This document shows, in pieces, positions 35,746 to 47,704 of a stretch of 64,000 nucleotides of DNA (the stretch's first letter is position 1; each line of letters starts with the position of its first letter). A program made the translations under genes and the position numbers. Source of the DNA: Epiperipatus broadwayi (Eukaryota > Onychophora > Udeonychophora > Euonychophora > Peripatidae); NCBI GenBank assembly GCA_028023455.1, contig JAQFVV010000022.1:12047100-12111099 (forward strand), written 5' to 3'. The notes below the pieces were generated by a model. The model worked only from the letters and a program-made list of their open reading frames with translations. It was not told the origin of the DNA and ran no database searches.

Positions 35746-36376
35746 GATTCTTAATCTTCTTGATATCATTTTTGCTTTAACTCCCGTTTCAAAAGTATCA
35801 AATAGCTATTAATATCTCATGGATGGTAATTCTTTCTATTAGTATGACATTACAATTTTATTCTTATTATATGACTTTTCTCAACTTACTCTCTGTTTTA
35901 TATATCCCAGAACTATTAGTGGCTCAGTGGTTATAGTAATTTGAAAATACACTCTAATTATGAACTTTTGAGAGATTTTGTATTGGTGTTTCATGCTGGA
36001 AGAAAAAAAAATCCTTTATTAATAAACTCACACTTTGTAAATGCATTTAATTTGAATTAAAGCAATTTTAAAAAAAGTAACTACAGTTTTATGTAACCAT
36101 TGGGTAGCCCATAGATATCAGTTCTACCATTACTTTATAATTTTAATAAAAGATGGGGGGGGGGCTAGAAAACAATTACATCCATTCAGAATCTTTGCAT
36201 TTTTATTATGCTATACAAAAATGACAATTTGAAAATTTCAATATTCTAAAATTTTGACATCTTTACCTATATTTATCTGAAACTAATTTAAAAGCTGTAT
36301 ATTTTGATAATCTCAACTATAATTAATTTTTGCTATGATATCAATCTTCACATATAGGTACTACTAATTACATATC
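35746..36376. other. AT-rich noncoding DNA
   Basis: Nothing recognised apart from an A/G homopolymer run near 36150-36165. Confidence 0.5.
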
Positions 36377-36518
36377 ATACCATTTACAACCTTCTTAAAC
36401 ACTTTATCAATATTATTTATTTATATCAAAACTAACAGTTTCGACTGACCTGCAATCATCTCTGATGATGACTGCAGGACAGTCGAAACTGTTAGTTTAA
36501 GAAGGTTGTAAATGGTAT
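36377..36518. repeat. Hairpin element with CTGATGA and GAAAC in its tip
   Basis: ATACCATTTACAACCTTCTT plus AAAC at the left and AACTAACAGTTTCGACTG nearer the centre are the inverse of CAGTCGAAACTGTTAGTTTA plus AGAAGGTTGTAAATGGTAT at the right. The left arm carries an extra 30-base AT-rich insertion (about 36401-36430). The centre shares GACTGCAGGACAGT with the palindrome at 26.9-27.2 kb. Confidence 0.75.
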
Positions 36519-37610
36519 ATGTTAAAGTAGAAATCAATACAAGGAAAAAAAAAAGAAAATTATACTAGTAATTACACAGTGTTTAATGGTCTCTCACTAC
36601 TTGCATAACACTGGAAATAAAAATATGTTTAGATTATCATATTAATTAGAATTGTGCTCATTGTTTCATATAGGAGTTATCTGATTTTATAATCAAATTG
36701 TATTTTCTTTTACTAGAAACCTATTTTCTATTTACTAACAATAATAAACACTAACAATAATCATATAAGACATGCTTTAACTGCAGTGAATCTATGTGAT
36801 AATTGATAGGCAAACAAAATCAAACAACAATGGAGAGACACCAGTAAATATATAATCTAGCATATACAATGATGATTAAAAAAAATTTTCAGTAAGATGT
36901 AAAAATGTATAATCAAGCTGCTAAAACCTTGTTATATATATATCTGTAAAAAGGTTGAATTCTTAAAAACATATCACAAATTTTACATAGTTATTAAAAA
37001 TAAATGTATTGCATTGTATTATTAACTTTGTTATGTTATTATATTTTTTTGTCTGTTAATATACTAAAATCTAACAGTAATGTAATTCTTTAAATCAGGT
37101 TTTTAAAATATGAATAAAATATTTAAAGACTAACCTAAGACTAGAGTATTCATAAAAATGTCATAACTTATTCAAAAATGAATTAATTAAACAAACTATG
37201 ACTTGAAATAATTTACTTTATCAGAACCGAACTTTATTATAATCTTATTCTTTAAAATTTGTAACTAACTCTATTTTTCAATTATATTAAAATACCAGAA
37301 ATTATGTATGATATTTTACTTATTAATTAAATTTTTTATGTTACAAATTGTTAAGAAAATATATTGAAGTTATATAAAATTCAAAAACTTTTATTTAACA
37401 AGCATATACAATATTACTTTTTTTAACATTTTTAAAAAATCATTTATACTATTGACAGATGAAATATTAATAAATTTATAATTAATAAATAAAATAAATA
37501 AACACAATAATTCAGATAATTTTTTTTAACATATTTCAATCTTTTTAAATCATGTTTTAAATTATTTGAAGATAAATCTAATACAATCATTCAAATAATA
37601 GATAAGTTTT
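36519..37610. other. AT-rich noncoding DNA
   Basis: Nothing recognised. Confidence 0.5.
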
Positions 37611-37903
37611 TAATATTAAATGCTTTTATTAACTGCACTAAAAAAAATAAATAATAATAATTGTTTTTTCAAATACAATTGGAGCGTTTAGATTTAACTT
37701 GAAATATAAGTAATGGGGAGGGGGGGTCGGACCAAAAATTAATTAAGTCAATCCCTTATAAAAAATAGGGATTGACTTAATTAATTTATGGACCCCTCCT
37801 CCATGTTTTTATTTCAAGTTAAATCTAAAAACTCCAATTGTGGTTGAAGAAACAATTATTTTATTTCTTTTTAGTGCACAGTCAAAAAAGCATTTAATAT
37901 AAG
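37611..37903. repeat. Long near-perfect palindrome (MITE-like)
   Basis: The arms are about 140 bases. TAATATTAAATGCTTTTA at 37611 pairs with the inverse block ending at 37902. Inner blocks CAATTGGAGCGTTTAGATTT and AATTAATTAAGTCAATCCCT pair with AGGGATTGACTTAATTAATT and AAATCTAAAAACTCCAATTG. The loop is only a few bases (TATAAAAAAT). There is no coding capacity. The G-run near 37715-37727 pairs imperfectly with a C-run. Confidence 0.85.
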
Positions 37904-38230
37904 AAAAAATTTTATCATGATTATTCTTAAGTTTTTAGTATTGGCACGTAAATGAAAATGCAAAACTATATTGTACTTTAAATTGCCTGGATGCTTATAG
38001 TTAATGTGTATATATATATATATCACTAGATATTTCAGCTATAATTAAAATGTACACCCCTTATGTATATATCATATTTAGGATGTGTACATAAAATAAA
38101 GGTGTATATATTGTAAATGATCTTCACTTATAACATATAGTTTTATTTTGAATCAATATCACATATATAGTATATATAAATCATTAAATATTTTGGCAGT
38201 AAGTTAATATATATATACTCTTAATGCATA
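37904..38230. other. AT-rich DNA with TA tracts
   Basis: TA tracts near 38009-38024 and 38203-38218. Nothing else recognised. Confidence 0.5.
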
Positions 38231-39201
38231 TATACCTGGGTCTCTTTTTACGCGGATTTATTTAATGTGATTTTGAAGTTACGCGATTCACGTTTATCCG
38301 GAAGTCGAACTCCGATAATGCGCTATTACTTTAAATAATAAATTTCCTGTACTTACGTCATACTGAAAGTAATAGCACATTATCGGAATTCGACTTTCAT
38401 CTTAGTAATTTCAATATTTTCAGTGCTTTATAATAATAAGATTTTATGCAATAATGAAATTAAAATCATGATTCCACATTTTATGTATACACACATTAAA
38501 TTTTACACGATTATAATGTAAATTTGTTCAAACATTGTGTGTGTTAATTTTGCATTTTAAATCACATTCTGTTTTTGCTTTCTAAAAAAGAACGTAATCA
38601 ATTATTAATCATTTAGTGTCCGCAAGTTTATTTTTAAAAGGTGAGTAATAACAGTGGGCACAATTAAAATTGAAAATTAAAAAATTAAAGACAAAAATAA
38701 GAATTTAATTTTTAGTTGTTAGATTAATTACTAATTACGTTGCCACCAGAAAACCATTAACACAACATGAGAGTGACGTTGGCTCTAGTTGTATTTCCTC
38801 TTGTGAAGAATCTGATTTTTTACCAGTTTGCAAACGAACCTGTTTATCGGCAAATAGCCATAATAATTAAAACATGTATAAAAAAATGTAAATTACTGTA
38901 AATTATGCATAAAAATATATTGTTTTGAAAAAAATTAAATATTATAGTTAAAAAAAAGTTTGTCTTGTATCAATTTTTTTCAAATTTGAAATTTTTTATT
39001 TGTTATATTTTATTTCCTTATTTTTTTTTTTTGTGCGAATTTTAAAGTAATTTTATGTTGGTGCTTTGCTTTTACGCGATTTTTGAAAAATCACAGTCCA
39101 TATCCCCCCTTTTTCAAGATAAGTTATGTCTATTTTTGCGTGATTTCGTTTGCACGTTTTCTGAGGAACTTATCTATCACGTAAAATGAGACCCAGGTGT
39201 A
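38231..39201. mobile_element. Nonautonomous Tc1/mariner-superfamily element (pogo/Tigger-like)
   Basis: The termini 38233-38254 (TACCTGGGTCTCTTTTTACG) and 39180-39199 (inverse CACCTGGGTCTCATTTTACG) are inverted repeats. TA dinucleotides flank at 38231-38232 and 39200-39201, the target duplication expected for this superfamily. The TTACGCGATT wording near both ends is typical of pogo/Tigger-type elements. An internal hairpin (GTCGAACTCCGATAATGCGC near 38308 and its inverse near 38368) and a 967-base length without a transposase frame mark it as nonautonomous. Confidence 0.8.
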
Positions 39202-39271
39202 TTATATTTAATATGTATGCATAATTATATATGTATAATAAATAGTAATACCAAAAACTGTCAGATAATGA

Positions 39272-40974
39272 AAATTATTCTTCACGTATAAATCGTGATA
39301 AACAAAGCAGCTAAAATTAAAAAAATATTAATCACAATGAACAATTTGCCAGGCACTTTTGGTACAGTATACCAGAATCATCGCAACATATTGGAACAGA
39401 ATGGTTAATATTCCAGTGCATGCTCAGTGGAACACTAGTGTTACACTGAATGATAGCGTTTTTAGACTTCACAATAAACCAAGCCTCTTTCAACTTCCTT
39501 TTTCTATCATTTGATTCATTGCACACAGTATTAATATTTTGAGGATAAAACTCACGTCCACAACTATTTTCGTGACTCGAAAAAACAGAACCTGTAAATC
39601 ACTTTTAGACTTTTTACACTGATAAACAAGCTGTTGTAATTGTGTGGAAACATTTGCCTTTGTTTCCTGTAATAAATAGCATTACAACCAAATTCTTTGC
39701 AGGCAATGGTATAAATCACTTCATATCTATTCATTTCTTCCACACCATCCTTTGAATTATTTATTAGTCTATTTAAACACAAAGGTGAATGGAAACTTAT
39801 ATTATAATCTTTACCAATTATATTTTTCAATTTCTTACTTATAGATGGCACATATGCTAAAAAAAAGCCACTTTTGGACTGTTTTATTATTTACATCCAC
39901 TTTATGTTTCGACTTCACATTATTATAAAACAAACTCAACTGTCTGTGTAATATAGTTTTTTTTTGTATTCCACACATATCAAGTCATCAATATAATCCT
40001 CAATATTCCTTTTTCTATTTGCTTCAAATTTACAAAGATGCAAATTTCGATACAAAAAACACTTGAATCCAGCCATTTTATAATTCAAAGGAACATTCGA
40101 TGATGGATGTATAAAACCTCTTACATTTAATTGTTTAACAAGCATTTTATACCAAACATATTACAGCATTTATATACATTTACATCTAAATACTTTAAGA
40201 CACCATCACATTCAAACTCAATAGTCCATGACAAACCAGAATGCTCATTTAATATATTAAACATATTCACTATCACATCTTTTGATTCATACAAAAACAT
40301 CATTTACATATCTTCTATACACTAAATCATTACTCCTTATAAATGGCTCAACAATATACTTTTCCATTTCCAAAACATATAAACTACGTACAATACCACT
40401 CACTGCCAACCCCATCATCCAACCATTCTTCATTTGATAAGAATCCTTTCCATATCTTGCAGTAATATCACCATTAATCCATTCCAATACCTCCATAATA
40501 AACCTGGCTTTACAAAAGTTCACATTATAAATTAACAAAAGTTTTTTAATTACACTTATCGATTTATTATGGTCCACCGATCCATATAACTCACATACAT
40601 CTAACGAGGCCATATAATAATCGTCCACCATCTTAGCTGACTCCAAAATCCGAACAAATTCAAATGTAAATTTAATAGTATTTTTTCCAAAACCAACCAA
40701 CTCTTGTACCCATTTTTCAGCCAATTGTAATGCTTTCTGATAATAATCTTAATGGAGCATTCTCTTTATGAACTTTAACATTTGCAAATAAATGTGGAAC
40801 AATCATAGTTGACAGATAAATCCTCAAACATCCATCTCAGTTCCAATATGGCACCATGTTACTGGTATACTGTACCAAAAATGCTTGGAAAATTGTTCGT
40901 TGTGATTAATATTTTTTGAATTTTAGTTGCTCTGTTTATCACGATTTGTACGTGAAGAATAATATTTATAATAA
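39272..40974 (-). mobile_element. Penelope-like element bounded by inverted repeats
   Basis: The stretch 39272-39403 is the inverse of about 40832-40974: TATTCTTCACGTA, AATCGTGATAAAC, ATTAATCACAA and TTTTGGTACAGTATACCAG appear in both in mirrored order. Between them lies a degraded reverse-transcriptase/GIY-YIG gene on the minus strand. Penelope-like elements are known to carry pseudo-LTRs that can be inverted, which fits. The element is short (about 1.7 kb) because the 5' part of the gene is missing. No hammerhead core is visible in these inverted repeats. Confidence 0.75.
39332..40830 (-). pseudogene. Penelope-like reverse transcriptase / GIY-YIG endonuclease, decayed
   Basis: The minus-strand order matches a PLE protein. 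At about 40790-40740 is LFANVKVHKENAPLR (the K-V-H-K-E box). At 40724-40287 a 145-residue open frame holds YYMASLDVCELYGSVDHNKS (motif A, where PLEs usually read S-L-D/F-x-N-x-P), KNGWMMGLAVSGIVRSLYVL (motif B region), and YRRYVNDVFV. The last is the catalytic Y-x-D-D box with the first D changed to N. At 40145-39564 is a charged linker and then YEVIYTIACKEFGCNAIYYR (GIY-YIG core). At 39526-39332 is ESNDRKRKLKEAWFIV, the usual R-K-x-x-E-A end of the nuclease. Frameshifts separate the blocks. The enzyme would nick DNA and copy its RNA, but the altered DD box and shifts make this copy inactive. Confidence 0.85.
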
Positions 40975-41186
40975 ATTAGTAACTAAGTTTTCTATTTAAA
41001 ATTGTTTGATAGTTTTTATTTTAAGATAGTTGTTTTTAAAAAAATGCTAAAGAAAAAATTTGCGATCTTTTTTAACTTTTTGTGATCGTTTTAAATGTGA
41101 GTTTTGTAGTTTGTTAAAAAACACTTGTTAAAATAAAAATAAACTATCAAACAATTTTAAATCAAACTCTTAGTTACTGATTTATT
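40970..41186. repeat. Hairpin element beside the PLE
   Basis: AATAAATTAGTAACTAAG and AATTGTTTGATAGTTTTTAT at the left are the inverse of ATAAACTATCAAACAATTTT and CTTAGTTACTGATTTATT at the right. The arms are about 58 bases around a 100-base centre. It directly adjoins the PLE inverted repeat, so it may belong to the same insertion. Confidence 0.65.
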
Positions 41187-41668
41187 ATACCTATATAATT
41201 ATGTACACATACTAAATATATATAGTAAGAATTTAAAATGTTCCAAAAAATATTAAACTGAAAAAAAAAAAGTATCCTCTTGCGAATATTATTTAAAACA
41301 AATACATTCTAAAAATAATTGTTAACTGTGATACATGAAATTATTGAATAGTTTTCATATTTTCCCACTTCCTGTTCCATATCTATCAACCTAGTTGACA
41401 AACTAAAAAGATAAGTGTTTCAAATGGATTAAGCTGGTATAACTTAGTTATATATCAACTTTTAAGCAATTTTATTGAATTTAAATATATTAAACCTCAA
41501 TTTTAAAATTTAATTCTAATTTGAAAAAAATCAAAAGAACTATTTTTCCAACTTCAGATAAAAGCATTTAAAAAATAATATAAATTATTCAAAAATGAAT
41601 TTGAAAAATTTACATTTAAAATAGTTTAATAAATCAAAACCCAACTTTGTTGTAATTTTGTTTAATCA

Positions 41669-41730
41669 GCAAGCATCACATGATCACAGGTGGCACTACT
41701 ATATGGAGTTTTGCTTTGTTTATAATTTTG
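41669..41730 (+). repeat. Small remnant of the family-1 hammerhead repeat
   Basis: AGCATCACATGATCAC is joined to GGTGGCACTACTATATGGAG and TTTTGCTTTGTTTATAA. Both ends of the family-1 unit are present with the middle, including the ribozyme, deleted. Confidence 0.65.
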
Positions 41731-42421
41731 TTTAATATTGCATATAACTTATAAATCACATATATTTTAAATACTATGACTATAATAATACATTTAGTAT
41801 TGAAAGCGCTTGGCTGAATAAAATGAATATTAGTTAACAATGGAAAAAAAAAATGTTCTGTTGTTAAATTTATAAACACTTAACTAAATCATTATATTAG
41901 ATTTATTAAAATAAAATGCCAAAAAAAAAAATCAAGATTATACAATTTCCTTAATTTATTTGTCATGATCATAAACTTTGTAATTTTAATTTTATAATAT
42001 GTAAGTATTTATAAAGTTTACAATATGTAAAGATGTTTCAGAATTTCGAAAATTCGATCCTTTTGCGTCTAGATCCAAATCATCATATTCAAGAGCAGAT
42101 TTCAAAATTTACTCCTAGATTGCAAAATTCTCATCATTACCCTTATTAAGATCAACTATTAATTCCTTTTTAAAATCAATTACTTCTTATAATTACCTGC
42201 ATATATTTCCCATTATTCTACTACTTGTAAAAGCAATATAATTAATAGTTTTTCTTAACTTTTCCAATAAATCTTTTTTTACATCATCTTTTTTTTGTTG
42301 TTGATAAAATTCAAAAATTAAAACCCTGTAATAAAATAGCATTTAAATATATAATATAGTTGTTAAACACATTGATAATCTATATTAAATTAATTAATTA
42401 TATACGTGAATGTGCATATAT
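41731..42421. other. AT-rich noncoding DNA
   Basis: Nothing recognised. Confidence 0.5.
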
Positions 42422-42426
42422 ATATA

Positions 42427-44683
42427 TTGTGATGGGGATTAAGATTCAAACCCCACCATAATGATTAAATTACTTTGGATAAGGTAAAATATTAAATAGA
42501 TAAAGATTGGAAATTACAAAGTATTGACAAATGTGTCTGTGGACCAAGAAATATATGTAAATGACAGAAATTATATTTACAGCTTACTATTTTGTTTCAT
42601 TTTATTTTATTGTCAAATAATTTTTTTTTTTTTATGATTATGGTATTTTTTAGTAAAAATAAAATATTTGATTAATTATTGTATGCTTTGAAATTAAGAA
42701 AAGAATTTCATTAATTCTTGTAACATCTATAATTACATAAACATTTTAATTGGTGTCTGATATATAATTAATGATGAAATCCTAGAAATGAAAGAGAAAG
42801 AAAAAGGGGAATGATAAAGATATAATTCTATAATATATTGATTAAGAATGTTATTCTTAAGTTTTTTGATTTGTTTCTAATCTTATAGATCTGGGGGTGT
42901 GTGTGTTAGTTTTATGCTAACGTGAGGCAACAAAATGTTTTTTTTTTTGTTGAAAACATTTTTAAGATTTTAGAATATTTCCTTTCTTTTTGTAACAGAT
43001 AAAAATAAATGATAAGAATGACCACTTGAGCACTGAGTCAGCATTTTTTTTTTGTCTAATGAAACTATAAAAAGAACTTTTCATACTTAGAAAACAAAAG
43101 ATATACATAGAAAATGAAGAGAAGAATACCACCAGCTGGGGAGTTTCGTTGTTTGCTTGATTCCTCTGTGGTACCAAGTGTTTTTCTGGTGGAAAGTATG
43201 TGGGATAACATAATTTTTTGACAGAATAAAAAGAACAGTTCATGATAATTATTCCAACCTGTAAAATAATCTACTAAATATGGGGGAGTAGAGAAGCCAC
43301 AAATATGCCAGATTCTCCCTTCTTGTTAATAATGTGATCCTGTTCTTTCTCTTGCCACCTGCTTAACATCTGCAGAACAACTTGCCAAAACAAAACCAAT
43401 GTCAATGTCAATAAATGAAATGGGGCATTGAAGTGAACCACAAAACATCTAGATGTAACTGAAGAGTCACCTTAGAATCCACTAACAAAACCAAAGAGAA
43501 AAAAACACAGGGATCCCAAAAGATATGAACATTATTTGTGTAAACAAAAAATCAAAGTAAAATTGTTTGTAGGTGAGCTTATCCTTACTTATTTGTTGTA
43601 ATCCTGGGAAATAAGATTAAAACTTATTAAATATTTTTCTTTTATATTATTAAGTTGATAATTGCTTTTTGATTTTTTTGTCGATGTTATGCATAATCCA
43701 TGTATTTTATGTGTATGCTGTATTTTAAAGTGTTTTTAAAATAACTCATATATATATTAATTTATTTTTCCTTTATGTATATCGAAAACAGATTATATAT
43801 AGTGATTTAAACACTCAATAATATAGCTTTATGCTACCAGCACATATATATGTGTTGATCAACAGATAAATTAGTTTGAAGCATGAAGGTCCGAGTGAGA
43901 AATTAACCTAATATATATATGAGCCAGTATTTACCATTCCACAGATACAGATTAATGATAGATGAAGAACTAGAAAGGGGTGTTGAGTTTGTTTATTGGG
44001 ATTTTGTAATGGTGAATAGGAATTTATTTACATATATGAATTTTATGCGATGTTGTGGTAAAGGGAATTTATATAATACATTTATTTGGAATTTATATAT
44101 ATACGTATTTTCATTAGGTTGTTTTGTATTATTGGTTTTTCTTATTGAAATAGGACTATATTAAGTCTCTTCAAAAATAAATTTATAAAATGTATTAAAA
44201 TCTTGTTTGGTGTTTAATCATTTCATATTTTGATTATTATAAGTGAATATTGCCAAATATAAGATTATCCTATTTATTACCACCACTTGCCCTGAAAAAT
44301 GGAGTAGAACAATGAGCTATCAGGAATAAATACATATCTTTGTATATACTCATTCATTGCATAATTCCTTTGGAATTGGCACTTAAGGCTGACAAAAATC
44401 AATACTTATAAATATGCTTTGAAGGAAATAACATAAAATATAAATTAGGTTTCAATACACAGATTATTATGTAGATGACAAGGAAATATAGCTAACTAAC
44501 ATTAGTTTGGTCCTCTTTATTGTACAAAGTAGGGAAGTGGGTCATAAATCATGTTAACAAACTTAAAATAAATCTGTACATGAAGGAAAGATAATTTAAT
44601 TATCATCTAACCCATATGAAGTTCCCTATTTATACCCCTGCTGATGGAATGAGAAGTTAGAAGGGAAATTATTGACTGGTATA
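42427..44683 (+). repeat. 5' LTR
   Basis: It matches 47705-49913 in order along its full length. Examples are AAATTGCTTTRGATAAGGT-like starts, AGTCAGCATTTTTTTT, CATTAGTTTGGTCCTCTTTA and GAATGAGAAGTTARAAG at the end. A possible polyadenylation context (AAAAATAAATTTATAAAATG near 44174) is seen. The 81-residue frame at 43919-44164 is not preserved in the other LTR. Confidence 0.8.
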
Positions 44684-45589
44684 GTAATTACTTGGCATGC
44701 AATGTGAAGACCTAAATATAACCTATAAGCGGTGGTTTTTTTTGGTGGGGATAATAGAAAGTATTTATGGCAATATGTTTTTTGTACTGTTTTTATAAAT
44801 ATACATACGAGGAAGATTGATGCTGAAATTATAAACTAGGGAAGATCTCAGATAGATAGATCAGAAAAGCATAGATAAATATATGTTCAAAGAAATAGAA
44901 AAAGGCAAATCAAGAGTGGGGCACATGTGGTGAGTGGTAATTTAAATAGTTGTAGGGTTAGTGTGAGAATCTGGTATACTATATATAAATAAAAAATAGT
45001 TAAGCAAATATTAGCTGTTCAATAATAAAATAGAGAAAGGTAGTTAAGAGACAAAGAAATAAAACATATCTATAGAGTGTAGAAAGGAGAATACAAAATC
45101 AAATTAACGTAAATAAGTGAATGATAGTCAGAGCTTTGTTAACAAGAATGGAGGAGGATATAGAACAGAAACATGTAAAGAAGTAGTCAGAAATACACAA
45201 AAAATGGACATGATGCAGGAAAATATAGATGTTAAATTTCAACATCTGCATAACAAATTTCAAAAAATGAATTTAGATTTACAAAATAGGAGTTAAAATT
45301 TCAAAAAATGGAATTCAACGTGGAAGATAAATTCCAAGGGATGGAAAAAATAGGACAGAAAACTGAAGAGAAATTGCCACAATAAACATCAAAGCATTGA
45401 TAAAAGATTTGAATATCTTGAAAAGATGCAGAAGCAGAATGAGGAAAGGTTGGAGAATTTATGCCAGGAAAATAATGATAAATTAAGAGATGGAGGAAAC
45501 TATGTAGGAGACAGAATATGAAAAGAATAAGGAGAATGTAACTGAGATGCAGCAAATAGTAAAAGGGTTAGAAGACAAAAAAAAAAACC

Positions 45590-46112
45590 CATCTAGTGCC
45601 TACTCATCCATTATACCCAGACTAGTTTCTGGCTTATGGCCTTGGTCAGTGAGGAGCCTTGGATCTGAGAGCACTGCATCTAGATCTTAGGATCTAATGC
45701 AACCCTCCAGCAAACACCTTTTATCTTCATTTAATTACAAAACTATGAGTCTTAAACTGAAAACACCTTCATGTTTTCAATCTAAGCCCATTAGCTTATA
45801 TAGTCATATGGCAGTACCCATACATTTTGCTGTCTTTGGTTCTTTAATAATCATAGCCACCACTATCATATTAGGCAGGATTGGTTTTAAGCCAATAAAC
45901 ATCACATGACCACCTCCTCTTATGCTTGTGTATAACTGTTGTTAAAACAGGCAAAACTCACTATATATATATATATTGCCACACACAGCAAGCCTTCTGG
46001 CATCCATTGATTACTCTAGCTTGCTGTGTGTGACAATATATATAGTGAGTTTTGCCTGTTTTAACAACAGTTACACACAAGCATAAGAGGAGGTCGTCAT
46101 GTGATGTTTATT
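45590..46112 (-). repeat. Family-1 hammerhead element, copy C, inside gag
   Basis: A minus-oriented unit starting at ATCTAGTGCCTACTCATCC carries a hammerhead, then runs through CCAGCAAACACCTTTTATCT and GGATTGGTTTTAAGCC. It ends in a palindrome (45895-46112) with arms of about 95 bases around CTTCTGGCATCCATTGATTA. Both arms share copy-specific changes (CACCTCCTCTTATGCTTGTG and its inverse) that differ from all other copies. No clean target duplication was found. Confidence 0.8.
45608..45662 (-). ncRNA. Hammerhead ribozyme motif, core-mutated (family 1, copy C)
   Basis: On the minus strand: CCAAGGCTCCTCA, CTGACCA, AGGCCATAAGCCA, GAAAC, TAGTC, TGGGTATAATGG. Stem II (GGC/GCC, loop CATAA) and the ACTAGT palindrome are intact. 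The invariant G8 is C, as in copy D. Confidence 0.75.
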
Positions 46113-46720
46113 ATGGTAATAAGAACACAGATTTAAGAACAGACAGCATGTATAATAGGGAATGTAATGGAATTTTAAAAAAAAACAAATGTGAAAAGAG
46201 AGATCATATTTAAAAATGGAGATGAGAATAGGAGCATTGAAATCCAAAATAAAAAGGAAAGCATTCAAACACCAATATAAAGTCAGCTCATGAAGGGTAT
46301 GTAGATATATACACACTCATCTTAGTGTGAATCAATTCTTAAAAATTAAAATGTTCAAAGGTCAAGCTGATGAAGCTACAGTAGAACATATAACTAGTAT
46401 ACAAACACATTTTGTATAAATCCCCCTGTCAGAAAAAAGCATCTTCTAGGAGATGCACAATTCTGGTGGGATTCTTTGTTTCACCAGCTGAAAACTTTTC
46501 AAAAAAATATAGAAATGCCGTGATGTATAATTTTTGGATTGAAGAACACCAAGAAATTATCAGATACATTATGCAGGAGAAATTTAAGGCTGGTAGTGAA
46601 GAGAATTACTCCCACATTTTTAGAAGATAACTGGCTAGCTTAAAGACACTTGATGCATATAATATGACAGAGTCATATCATTAATATAGCCTACTATACC
46701 ATTCCCAATAGAACAGATGT

Positions 46721-47682
46721 TTCTAAGCACAGACAGGAAATCTATAGAAGTACTGAAGTTGTTGAATGTGGTGGACATGAGTTTGCAAAATCAAGTCTAA
46801 ACCAGCAGACAAGATATAAGAAACCAGGGACATAAATGCTATACAACTCTGAAGTAACAAAACATCATACTGGGGGCAGAAAAATTATCAAAAAACGGTA
46901 AAGGAAACACTATTAAGAATCATTTTAATGAAGAGTTTCAATCACCTTCATCTAGTCCAAGTCATCACAAAAGAAATTTTTCATAATCACTTTCCCCAAC
47001 ACCTGGGTGTAGTCAGGTGTCCGAAACCATTTCATTTTTCATATAGGGAAAATAATTTAGTTGAGTAAAGTACAAGTATCAATTACCTATTGATTATATT
47101 GTATAGATAGTTCAGATTAGGGTCGACTTGTTGCTAAATATAGTGATTTGTTTCAATACTATTGGGTAGATGAATGGTTGGGATATTATGTTGTGTACTC
47201 GGGTAATGCAGGAATATTGAGATTATGCAATTTGATTTTTTCTTTTCTTTCTCTTTTTTTTTTATTACTCACTGGATACCATGTGAGTGGTGGTCACAGT
47301 GAGGAGTTGGTGATAATTAATTTTATCATTAACTTTATTTCTATTAGATGTACCTGAAAGTCCATGTAAAAAATCATGTGCCAGATTATGCAGAAATAAA
47401 GATGTGGAGGCATATATGCTTAATGAAAAGATAGAAATAAGGAAGTTTTTTTTGTATTAATTTTAGTAGTCCCGGTATTCTGAGTTATAATCCTTACTTA
47501 AAATAAATTTGCATATGCCATGCGGATTCATTGTATTGTACAATTGCAGGTCAGTTTATTATGAAGTGTTTGCTAATAGAGAAAGAAAAAAGAAAATTTT
47601 AAAAATTTTATTTAACGGGTATAAGATAGTCAAATAAGTAAAGGAGTTGTGAAGATGATCCCCATTTTAGTGACTTCCTAAT
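46721..47682. other. LTR-element interior, no recognisable gene
   Basis: A few protein-like stretches continue the gag strand to about 46800 (for example EVVECGGHEFAKSSLNQQ). The rest shows no pol motif. The 69-residue frame at 47148-47357 has no domain. Confidence 0.5.
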
Positions 47683-47700
47683 GGGGTGAGGGAGGAGGAA
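47683..47700 (+). other. Polypurine tract
   Basis: GGGGTGAGGGAGGAGGAA (one T in 18 bases) lies four bases before the right LTR. It would prime plus-strand synthesis and sets the element's orientation as plus. Confidence 0.7.
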
Positions 47701-47704
47701 TTTG

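Larger units (their letters stand above)
45140..46720 (+). pseudogene. Decayed gag-like region of the LTR retrotransposon
   Basis: Before the nested repeat (45190-45560) frames change often, but the wording is coiled-coil-like: MQENIDVKFQHLHNKFQKMN, then DKFQGMEKIGQKTEEKL, then RFEYLEKMQKQNEERLENL. After it (46390-46640), one frame reads GDAQFWWDSLFHQLKTFQKN, resembling the L-x-G-x-A-x-x-W-W-x-S-L box of Gypsy-type gag. A neighbouring frame reads YIMQEKFKAGSEENYSHIFR, in the place of the Q-x-x-x-E-S-x-x-x-Y-x-x-x-F box. Gag would form the particle that packages element RNA. No zinc knuckle is seen. Stops, shifts and a 520-base insertion make it dead. Confidence 0.6.

Noticed and set aside
43919-44164. 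81-residue membrane-like frame in the 5' LTR
   Set aside because: The matching part of the 3' LTR is frame-shifted and shortened, so the frame is not maintained.
46366-46400. CTGATGA near 46366 as a hammerhead
   Set aside because: No GAAA element or stem II follows at the right distance.
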